Below are positions 1-5,534 of a stretch of 5,707 nucleotides of DNA, piece by piece. The notes beneath the pieces are model-generated. The model worked only from the letters and a program-made list of their open reading frames with translations. It was not told the origin of the DNA and did not search any database. Numbering within the stretch: the first letter of the stretch is position 1; each line of letters opens with the position of its first letter. Position numbers and translations under genes: made by a program. The DNA comes from Puniceicoccaceae bacterium (lineage in GTDB: Bacteria; Verrucomicrobiota; Verrucomicrobiia; Opitutales; Coraliomargaritaceae), in the NCBI GenBank assembly GCA_011522825.1, contig WTIG01000181.1, positions 1 to 5,707 of the forward strand. The letters run 5' to 3'.

Positions 1-184
1 CAATTAATGCACGAATAGGATACTGTGGTGCAGCTAAAGCTTCTTCTTCTGTATCTTTTAAACTATTTACTACAGGCTGCGTGCCAAGATCTAATAAAAT
101 CCTAGATCCAACGAAGCTTTTGTCTTCTGACTGGATCGAATTCCCAAAATGAGAGCGGATAATCTTTTCCGAAAGGCCGGTCAT
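1..184 (-). CDS. Hypothetical protein, 5' part only (runs off left edge)
   Basis: Reading the minus strand from an ATG at 184-182, the frame stays open for 61 codons to the window edge. The product begins MTGLSEKIIRSHFGN, continues through a segment ILLDLGTQPVVN, and then has an acidic run (DTEEEALAAPQYP). I do not recognise a family. The next in-frame stop upstream is at 220-218, and the ATG is preceded by the purine-rich stretch AAGAAAAAT, a weak ribosome-binding site at best. The start lies inside the preceding glycosyltransferase gene, giving an 83-nt overlap in a different frame. No later ATG, GTG or TTG is visible in this frame, so either this overlapping start is real or a non-standard codon such as the ATT at 100-98 is used. 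The ordinary amino-acid composition beyond the overlap favours a real gene, probably co-transcribed with the glycosyltransferase. The remainder of the gene is outside the window. Confidence 0.6.
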   Translation of the reverse strand, partial: MTGLSEKIIRSHFGNSIQSEDKSFVGSRILLDLGTQPVVNSLKDTEEEALAAPQYPIRALI

Positions 185-839
185 ATTTTTCTTGGGTAGG
201 AGTACCACCCCACTTTTCTATATAATACTGACAATTCTTGTGAAATGTATATTGATTTTTTCTTTCAAAATGAATTGAAGATTTCAAAGTGCTTGACCGA
301 TCGTGATAAGCCCGTAATGGGATAGAAGCCACGTTTGCATCAGACTGTAAAATGCGATGCCGATAATCGTTATCCTCATAGTAACCAGGGAAAAAGTTTT
401 CATCTAAATAACCTACCTTAGCCAAAAGATTTGGTGTCCAAACAAAGCCACACATACAATCGGTTGGCGTACCCCCTAGAAATGCACCGTCTGAAATCTC
501 GGGAATCTTGTCTAAGACTCGTTCCCATTCGCCAGGGACTGGGTGCCAGTCATACCCACAAACAATCCAATGTTTACAATCTGTATTGTCTCGAATAATT
601 TGGTTGACTGATCCTGGATAACCTGCATTCTGATTATTCTGCACGATCACAACCTCTTGGATATGATCAGGCTTCTCCTCGCAAATCTGATCCAAAGCTT
701 TATCAACAGAACTATCACGTTCCATTGAATTGTCAACGATGTAGTACCGCTTTAACGGCACGTCAATCGTTCTAAAATGCTCGATTAACTTATGGCCGCC
801 AACTAAAATCGGTACGCCAATGCACTCTAGCCTATCCAT
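102..839 (-). CDS. GT-A fold glycosyltransferase, family 2-like
   Basis: This 245-residue protein is a probable cytosolic sugar-nucleotide-dependent glycosyltransferase. It opens with a Rossmann-like strand (IGVPILVGG, 7-15), then YYIVDNS (32-38) in the usual place of the family 2 first sheet. The motif VQNNQNAGYPGSVNQ (66-80) matches the N-x-G-x-x-x-x-N nucleotide-binding segment. The expected DXD metal site is represented by D97-W98-H99, a variant. The acceptor/catalytic half is typical: GFVW (131-134), KVGYLDENFFPGYYEDNDYR (141-160) with the E155-D156 pair, and a late His in AYHD (178-180). It ends with a KWGG and RPF segment (209-223) that I associate with phage-encoded members. There are no membrane helices, which argues against a polyprenol-linked GT2. 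The ATG at 839-837 has no Shine-Dalgarno; a -10-like box lies 21 nt upstream. The substrate cannot be read from the sequence. A surface or virion glycan is the usual guess, and DNA glycosylation is possible. Confidence 0.85.
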   Translation of the reverse strand: MDRLECIGVPILVGGHKLIEHFRTIDVPLKRYYIVDNSMERDSSVDKALDQICEEKPDHIQEVVIVQNNQNAGYPGSVNQIIRDNTDCKHWIVCGYDWHPVPGEWERVLDKIPEISDGAFLGGTPTDCMCGFVWTPNLLAKVGYLDENFFPGYYEDNDYRHRILQSDANVASIPLRAYHDRSSTLKSSIHFERKNQYTFHKNCQYYIEKWGGTPTQEKYDRPFGKDYPLSFWEFDPVRRQKLRWI

Positions 840-859
840 TTTGCTGCTAAGCTAAACTT

Positions 860-889
860 AATATACACAATCGTGATGGTTGTTGATAA
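860..889 (-). promoter_or_regulatory. Candidate promoter for the GT-A glycosyltransferase
   Basis: On the minus strand, TTATCA (889-884, 4 of 6 to the -35 consensus) and TATATT (865-860, 5 of 6 to the -10 consensus) are separated by 18 bp. The predicted transcript start, near 853, would leave a leader of about 14 nt. The -35 part lies inside the start of the divergent nuclease gene, so the two genes would share the 36-bp gap. The evidence is consensus matching only. An A/T-rich archaeal-type TATA box with a leaderless transcript would look similar. Confidence 0.3.
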
Positions 890-1709
890 CGAAAGCCCGA
901 CTGTCTACGACCTTTATAACGAAGATCCAGAAACCTTCCTGGCTCTTAACAGCAAGCCCGCACGTATTGTTATCAATGGAAAAAGACACTACGAAACTCC
1001 GTTCTTAACTGGCCCTGCGGCATCTGTAACTACTATTATTTCAGAAACTGCTTCAGAAGCCAACAAGAAAAAACTAGAGCTTTGGTCTAAAAATAATCCA
1101 GGTGTTAAAGAAGCTGCAGCGGAACGAGGTACCGCCATACACTCATGCATGGAGCATTACCTGAAGAAAGAAGACGTTGACGTTCCTCAACAGTATTCAG
1201 ACTACTGGACTGGGATGCCAAGCATACTGGACCAATTTCACGAAGTAATCTGGGCTGAAACACCCCTTTACGACCACCATCAATTCGCTTTATCTGAAGA
1301 CGGGATTGGGCGCGTGTGGGGACGGGACGAGGAAGAGAGACCATGGGTGGGTAGTCCTGACATCATTGGCATTGCCGGTGGCAAGCTAACGCTTGCTGAC
1401 TTAAAAACTAGTGCCAAACCATACTGTCGGTGGTGGCCTAAAGAATATCCTAAAGGTTCACCTGAATGGCGTGTCAGGCTTGGAGGATATATGAAATTTA
1501 AAAAGTGTTGTTTACAACTTGGCGCTTATGCTTTAGGCATTGAACAAACATTAAACATGAAAGTAGACCAGGCAGCTATCCTGGTCTCTACTCCAGAAGA
1601 CACTCAACTTTTTAAAATCTCTAGGCGTCATCTTGACTTTTGCCAAAAAGATTGGCTAAAAGTTGTAGCCGAATACTACGAGCAAATCAGCTTAGATTAT
1701 GAAGTTTAA
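876..1709 (+). CDS. PD-(D/E)XK nuclease, RecB/MGME1/Cas4-like exonuclease
   Basis: This 277-residue protein has the full motif order of RecB-type PD-(D/E)XK nucleases (numbered from the ATG at 876). RGTAIHSCMEHYL has R84-G85-T86, H89 and E93. E128 follows in WAETPLYD. The metal core is D162 in GSPDIIGI, then D175-L176-K177 in LTLADLKTS. Q214-x3-Y218 in CLQLGAYA is the QxxxY motif. The family cleaves DNA from ends with Mg2+ or Mn2+ and is used in phage recombination, end resection or host-DNA breakdown. About 25 residues (SEDGIGRVWGRDEEERP) sit between the E128 region and the D162 motif, longer than in minimal members. Cysteines are scattered and do not form an obvious Cas4 iron-sulphur set. 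There is no adjacent cas gene or CRISPR array, so Cas4 is unlikely. A GTG at 873 directly precedes the ATG; either could start the protein, and neither has a Shine-Dalgarno. The stop codon interlocks with that of the convergent gene. Confidence 0.85.
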   Translation: MVVDNESPTVYDLYNEDPETFLALNSKPARIVINGKRHYETPFLTGPAASVTTIISETASEANKKKLELWSKNNPGVKEAAAERGTAIHSCMEHYLKKEDVDVPQQYSDYWTGMPSILDQFHEVIWAETPLYDHHQFALSEDGIGRVWGRDEEERPWVGSPDIIGIAGGKLTLADLKTSAKPYCRWWPKEYPKGSPEWRVRLGGYMKFKKCCLQLGAYALGIEQTLNMKVDQAAILVSTPEDTQLFKISRRHLDFCQKDWLKVVAEYYEQISLDYEV

Positions 1710-2674
1710 ATGCCAATACGGTCCATTACCTTACGGCCAACTCCTCCTCCCAGCTCAATGTAATTTTTAATCCAATCATTAACGTCTGAAGCGCTATTTC
1801 CTTCTAATGCTTGGCGATAAGTTTTAAATGTAAATTTACCATCAAACATTTTGTCGATTTTATTCATAGCTTTGTTAAAGCCTTGCATTTCTTCCTTACC
1901 TTTTTGACGCAAGTCTTTTGTGAAAATATCTGCAAGCAATCTGGCATCATTTTTAGAATCATAATCTTCATAGCCAGCTTGTTTAATTGCTGCCTTAAGT
2001 CCCATCTCACCTCCTTTACTCTGATACCAATCAAATAAATCTGCTTCTTTTTTTAATGTTTTTTCACCTCCTTCTTTATTAAATAACTTCGGTCCTTCAA
2101 TTCCTTTTAACTTTGATTTTGTTGGAAGATCGGGAAGGTTTAATCCTTTTAATGAAGGAGCAGTTTCTTCTGCAGGTGGTACACCAATTGGTGTGAACTC
2201 AAAGTCAGCAGGATAACCTGGCCGCGTTCCAAGATCTACTTTGACCCTACGGTTGGCAGCGTTTAACTCACGAATTGCTGACATCCGATCAAGAAGATCT
2301 TTATCATCCTGCTCTCTTCTAGTTGCTGCATTTTCACGCACAACTTCTAAATTTGCAGCAACATTTTCTCTACGCCTTGCTTCTGCTTCTGGATCAAGAG
2401 GATCATTCATACCTGCTCGTCTTGCAGCATCCTTTTCTTGAGGACTAACATATCCCTCTGAACCAGGAAGGACTCCTGCCTCCATTAATTTATTGACGTA
2501 ACTACTGGTTAAAGTATCCGCAGCACCTCGCCTGTCACTGTTGCGAATCTCTTCTAATCGTTTATCTGTTGCAGCTTCAATCTCAGCAATATCTTCTTTA
2601 TACGAAGTAAAGGGAGCTGCTTGATGTCTTCCAGGATTATTGGGGAAACCTGAGCCAGGGTCTACGAAACTCAT
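1706..2674 (-). CDS. Unrecognised helical, cysteine-free protein (possible virion protein)
   Basis: I do not recognise this 322-residue protein. It has three visible parts. An N-terminal segment (about 25-145) is rich in Ala, Glu, Arg and Asp with helix or coiled-coil character, for example SYKEDIAEIEAATDKRLEEI and the Arg/Glu-rich stretch at 97-135. A Pro/Gly-rich linker follows (about 148-200: GTRPGYPADFEFTPIGVPP, then LNLPDLPTKSKLKG). The C-terminal helical region (about 205-322) ends in a Gly-rich turn and VMDRIGI. There is no cysteine, signal peptide or membrane helix. Such composition is common in internal virion or scaffold-type phage proteins, but no motif proves that. It is the only minus-strand gene between the nuclease and the primase, and it diverges from the primase across a repeat-bearing gap. 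The ATG at 2674-2672 has no Shine-Dalgarno. A promoter-like TTGTGA-N17-TAGAAT lies just upstream. Confidence 0.8.
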   Translation of the reverse strand: MSFVDPGSGFPNNPGRHQAAPFTSYKEDIAEIEAATDKRLEEIRNSDRRGAADTLTSSYVNKLMEAGVLPGSEGYVSPQEKDAARRAGMNDPLDPEAEARRRENVAANLEVVRENAATRREQDDKDLLDRMSAIRELNAANRRVKVDLGTRPGYPADFEFTPIGVPPAEETAPSLKGLNLPDLPTKSKLKGIEGPKLFNKEGGEKTLKKEADLFDWYQSKGGEMGLKAAIKQAGYEDYDSKNDARLLADIFTKDLRQKGKEEMQGFNKAMNKIDKMFDGKFTFKTYRQALEGNSASDVNDWIKNYIELGGGVGRKVMDRIGI

Positions 2675-2694
2675 TTTTACATTTCTTTTTGTCT

Positions 2695-2723
2695 ATTCTA
2701 AGTCTCATCAGTCCTACTCACAA
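2695..2723 (-). promoter_or_regulatory. Candidate sigma70-like promoter for the 322-residue protein
   Basis: On the minus strand TTGTGA (2723-2718, 4 of 6 to -35) and TAGAAT (2700-2695, 5 of 6 to -10) are separated by exactly 17 bp. The predicted start near 2688 gives a leader of about 14 nt. The distance from the end of the -10 box to the ATG is 21 nt, identical to the glycosyltransferase promoter candidate at 860-889. The left arm of an inverted repeat (2700-2711) fills most of the spacer, so a protein bound there could control this promoter. This is inferred from consensus matching. Confidence 0.38.
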
Positions 2724-2766
2724 ATGTCCAAAATAAGCTGCGCCTATCCAAAATCAGATTAGACTT
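2700..2766. repeat. Imperfect 12-bp inverted repeat flanking the primase upstream region
   Basis: AAGTCTCATCAG (2700-2711) and CAGATTAGACTT (2755-2766) are inverted copies matching at 10 of 12 positions, with 43 bp between the arms. The left arm lies in the spacer of the candidate minus-strand promoter, and the right arm ends 20 nt before the primase ATG. The arrangement could be a paired operator controlling both divergent genes, or part of an origin. The match is good but short, so chance is not excluded. Confidence 0.4.
2727..2757. repeat. Direct repeat TCCAAAATNAG, two copies on a 20-bp period
   Basis: TCCAAAATAAG (2727-2737) and TCCAAAATCAG (2747-2757) differ at one base and start exactly 20 bp apart, close to two helical turns, so both would face the same side of the DNA. 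They lie in the 112-bp gap between the divergent helical-protein gene and the primase. Same-face spacing suits a cooperative DNA-binding protein, either an operator or a minimal iteron pair next to the replication gene. The second copy overlaps the right arm of the inverted repeat by 3 bp. Confidence 0.5.
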
Positions 2767-2786
2767 GCAAAGCCCACACATTTCAC

Positions 2787-5495
2787 ATGACTTCACTACA
2801 ACCTGGCGAAATTAATCTTGATTTAATCCCTGATGACTGGGGACTTACTCCGATTGGTGATAAGAAAAATGCTTATATCGATGCGTGGCCTAATCATCCA
2901 TACGATAAACAGCAAATTAAAAAAGAATTAGAATCTGGCAAAGCTAAAGCAGTAGGTCTCATTGCAGGTAATCTCTACAACAACCCCTACCATCTCGTTT
3001 GGATCGACATTGATGGTGAATCTGTTTGGCCTGTTATTGAACAAATGTCAGGAACTTCTGACATTTCTATTAGCTTGCCACCTACACTTACCATCCTCTC
3101 AGGACGACCGGGGCGTGAACGTCGTCTCTATCAAGTACCTAAAGATAAAGCAAAACATTTGCTTCGCGGTAAATACGCTACTAAGCCTGTTCTACCTAAT
3201 GAAAAACTTGAAATCTTATGTGATAACAAACGCCAGGGTGTCCTCATGGGATTCCACCCTGACACCGATGGCTACTACACCAAAGAAAACGAGGACTTTC
3301 GATACGTAAAATCCCTTCCAGAAATTCCGGACTGGATCTTAAACTTCATTAAAGTAAAAAATATTCAACAAGGTAAGCCAGAACAAAATCATCAACGTGT
3401 TTACTCTCCAGAATTTGCAGTAGAAGTCAAAGTAGGCGACCAACGTACGCTCTATGAAATGGAGCAAGCTCTAAAACATATGGCAGAAAATGGCCACATG
3501 GATGACTACGACATGTGGATTACCATTGGTCAAGCTATTCATGACTTTGATGATAGCCTATATGATCTATGGGACCATTACTCGCAATCCTCAGAGAAGT
3601 ATGATCCGCAAGTAACATTAGATAAATGGAATAGCTTTGGAAGTGGCCGAGGCATAAGTCTCGGCACACTCTTCCATCATGCTCAAGAAAGTGGTTATCA
3701 GTTCAATGCAGCTGCTATTGAAGCTTTTGCATCTTCTGATCAACTACTCGAAGCTCAGTCTGAGGCTTACACTAAATTTCAATCCAACGATCCAATGGCT
3801 CAACTTTTAGAAAACGCATTGAATGCAGCAGAAAACTATGAAAGAGAAGAAAACAACAAATTTACAACCACTTCCCGTAGCAAAAATAATGCTCCGGACA
3901 ATCAACTGGTGCTAAGTATTGTTCGCATACTACAAGGAAATTTAGTGTTCTCAACCACACACAATAACTTTATGGAATACAACAATGGCTGTTGGAGCAT
4001 TGTTGAAAAAGATCAAGCAGAAGCAAAAGTTGAAAAGTATTTTTACGATTTAAGTGACAGCCACCTGCCCAGAGGATGGGACAATAACCGTGTTGTCTCT
4101 GTTACCAAATCACTTGCTCGCTACTTGCGTGACAATGAAGAGTGGAATCCAAACCCCAATCTACGTTGCTTTAAAAACAAAGTTGTCAATATCGTTACCC
4201 TTGAAACCTTTGAACACTCCAGTAAATACAGACTGACAGCTAAAATTCCTTACGACTATAACCCTGAAGCTGACTGTACTTCTATTAAGCAATGGCTTCA
4301 TGAAGTTCAAAAAGGCAATGAAGAAATCGTAGAAATCTTACGTGCTTGGCTTCGTGCTTGCTTAGTTGGTGCCTATGACATCCAGCGTTTCCTTGAGATT
4401 GTTGGCCCAGGTAAAACAGGTAAATCAACTTTTGCTTCGCTCTGTACTGCTTTAGTTGGCCTTGAAAACACAGTCGCTACTGACTTTGAAAATTTGCGCA
4501 GTCGTTTTGAATCTGCAAGATTCATTGATGCAAGCCTCTGTTTATTCAACGATGTTGAACGTTATGCAGGCGACGTATCAAAATTTAAAGCTATGACTGG
4601 TGGTGATCCGCTACGGGCTGAACACAAAAACTCTGGTACAAAAATTCCACCATTCATTTTTAAAGGCTTATGTATCGTCACTGGCAATGAAGTGATTGCT
4701 ACCACTGATGCAACCTCTGGTCTTAAACGCAGACGTATTACCATCCCATTCAATCGTCGCTTTCAAGGAACAGCAAAAGAACAAGTTCAATTAATCTCAA
4801 ACAAATACACAAAAGAAGGCTCTATTTCCTTTGGTAAATTTGCGCCTGAACTTCCAGGTCTAATCAATTGGTTGCTTGAAATGTCTGACGATGACATGAG
4901 AAGTTATCTAATTGAAACTGAAGTACACAGCAGAGAGCTAAAGCTTATTTCAGAAGCAGTCGATGCATCTACTAATCTTCAGCAAGCTTGGTTAATGAGT
5001 AACGTTGTTTACAATCCAGCTGGCTTTCATCGTTTTGGTAGGCGTCAAGACAATAAAGAACCAGATGCACGTTTCCCGTTTAAGCATTGGGAAGACCAGC
5101 TTTATCCTAATTACATTGCTTTTGCTCACAGCGTTAGCCCTGGCAAACCTAGCGCCATGGGTCTTTTACGCTTTAAAGCCTGGCTCCTGGATGAATTACA
5201 ACATGTTCTAAAACTAAATGTAAAAGTTATCAAAGAGAAAAACATACTCATGCTTCATGGCATCAGCCTACGTGATAGCTGGCCTGTTGCTAATGAAGCT
5301 AGTACTATAAGCCGTTCCCAAGTAAAACTATTTGGCACTCCTGATGAACGACGTACAATGCTTTACTCAAACGAAAGTGCAGGATATGCACAATTTCCAA
5401 CGGTCCAAGAAGCTGTTGAAAATCCTGTCTACTGGGAAGAAAAGTTTCGCGAATGGGCACCTTCTTTAGGTAATATCCGAATCGTTAACGACTAA
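2787..5495 (+). CDS. Primase-polymerase / PriCT-2 / D5-type SF3 helicase fusion
   Basis: This 902-residue replication protein should synthesise primers and unwind the template. Residues about 5-190 form an archaeo-eukaryotic primase-polymerase domain: WIDIDGE (72-78) supplies D74 and D76, SGRPGRERRLYQVP (105-118) takes the motif II place but lacks the usual His, and E142 in KLEIL with GFHPDTDGYY (155-164) forms motif III. Residues about 218-303 match PriCT-2 (YDMWITIGQAIHDF, LWDHYSQSSEKY, W281, L295). A low-complexity linker (about 305-370) leads to a D5_N-like region (about 373-530). The SF3 helicase core has Walker A GPGKTGKST (540-548), Walker B LCLFNDVE (584-591), motif C IVTGNE (630-635) and an Arg-rich GLKRRRITIPF (645-655). 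The C-terminus (about 765-830: LYPNYIAFA, RFKAWLLDEL, HGISLRD) resembles the winged-helix tail of phage/plasmid primases. The ATG at 2787 has no Shine-Dalgarno (upstream CACATTTCAC). No separate polymerase is visible nearby. Confidence 0.93.
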   Translation: MTSLQPGEINLDLIPDDWGLTPIGDKKNAYIDAWPNHPYDKQQIKKELESGKAKAVGLIAGNLYNNPYHLVWIDIDGESVWPVIEQMSGTSDISISLPPTLTILSGRPGRERRLYQVPKDKAKHLLRGKYATKPVLPNEKLEILCDNKRQGVLMGFHPDTDGYYTKENEDFRYVKSLPEIPDWILNFIKVKNIQQGKPEQNHQRVYSPEFAVEVKVGDQRTLYEMEQALKHMAENGHMDDYDMWITIGQAIHDFDDSLYDLWDHYSQSSEKYDPQVTLDKWNSFGSGRGISLGTLFHHAQESGYQFNAAAIEAFASSDQLLEAQSEAYTKFQSNDPMAQLLENALNAAENYEREENNKFTTTSRSKNNAPDNQLVLSIVRILQGNLVFSTTHNNFMEYNNGCWSIVEKDQAEAKVEKYFYDLSDSHLPRGWDNNRVVSVTKSLARYLRDNEEWNPNPNLRCFKNKVVNIVTLETFEHSSKYRLTAKIPYDYNPEADCTSIKQWLHEVQKGNEEIVEILRAWLRACLVGAYDIQRFLEIVGPGKTGKSTFASLCTALVGLENTVATDFENLRSRFESARFIDASLCLFNDVERYAGDVSKFKAMTGGDPLRAEHKNSGTKIPPFIFKGLCIVTGNEVIATTDATSGLKRRRITIPFNRRFQGTAKEQVQLISNKYTKEGSISFGKFAPELPGLINWLLEMSDDDMRSYLIETEVHSRELKLISEAVDASTNLQQAWLMSNVVYNPAGFHRFGRRQDNKEPDARFPFKHWEDQLYPNYIAFAHSVSPGKPSAMGLLRFKAWLLDELQHVLKLNVKVIKEKNILMLHGISLRDSWPVANEASTISRSQVKLFGTPDERRTMLYSNESAGYAQFPTVQEAVENPVYWEEKFREWAPSLGNIRIVND

Positions 5496-5512
5496 AAATA
5501 AGTTAATATAAG
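5485..5512 (+). promoter_or_regulatory. Candidate promoter for the right-end glycosyltransferase
   Basis: TTAACG (5485-5490, 4 of 6 to -35) and TATAAG (5507-5512, 5 of 6 to -10) are 16 bp apart. Transcription would start near 5519, inside the loop of the hairpin at 5508-5532, leaving about 16 nt before the ATG at 5535. The -10 box overlaps the left arm of the hairpin. Consensus matching only; it may instead be incidental A/T-rich sequence. Confidence 0.25.
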
Positions 5513-5532
5513 GGCACTAATTGTGCCCTTAT
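5508..5532 (+). terminator. Perfect 10-bp hairpin between primase and glycosyltransferase
   Basis: ATAAGGGCAC (5508-5517) and GTGCCCTTAT (5523-5532) pair perfectly around a 5-nt loop, TAATT. It begins 12 nt after the primase stop and ends 2 nt before the ATG of the next gene. As a plus-strand terminator it lacks a clean run of T (TAATGTCT follows); read on the minus strand it is followed by a more T-rich stretch. It may end primase transcription, protect its 3' end, or control translation of the next gene in read-through RNA. Confidence 0.5.
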
Positions 5533-5534
5533 TA

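Noticed and set aside
840..875. Plus-strand promoter for the nuclease (TTGCTG with TATACA or TAATAT)
   Set aside because: The matches are 3-4 of 6 and spacing is poor; the box is better explained as the -10 of the opposite gene. A nearly leaderless nuclease transcript remains possible.
1105..1344. 79-codon minus-strand open frame opposite the nuclease
   Set aside because: It lies wholly within the nuclease gene, which has a complete catalytic motif set. The antisense product has biased composition and no recognisable domain.
1645..1670. Possible minus-strand terminator: GGCTA / TAGCC stem followed by a T-run (AATCTTTTT) downstream of the helical-protein stop
   Set aside because: The stem is only 5 bp with a 7-nt loop and lies inside the nuclease coding sequence, where it is constrained by codons. 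It is suggestive but too weak to list as a terminator.
876..1709. Cas4 identity for the nuclease
   Set aside because: The fold motifs are shared by Cas4, but there is no clear four-cysteine iron-sulphur arrangement and no CRISPR array or other cas gene in the window.
1811..2441. Plus-strand open frames opposite the 322-residue protein
   Set aside because: They are low-complexity (Phe/Ile- or Ser/Arg/Ala-rich) translations opposite a longer frame with its own promoter-like signal; they look like antisense shadows.
2690..2786. Sigma70-type promoter for the primase on the plus strand
   Set aside because: The best -10-like strings (CAAAAT, GATTAG, TATTCT) match at only 3-4 of 6 positions and have no -35 partner at suitable spacing, so no promoter is called.
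4562..5211. Short open frames overlapping the primase-helicase on both strands
   Set aside because: The main frame carries conserved helicase motifs through this stretch, so the others are explained by its codon pattern.
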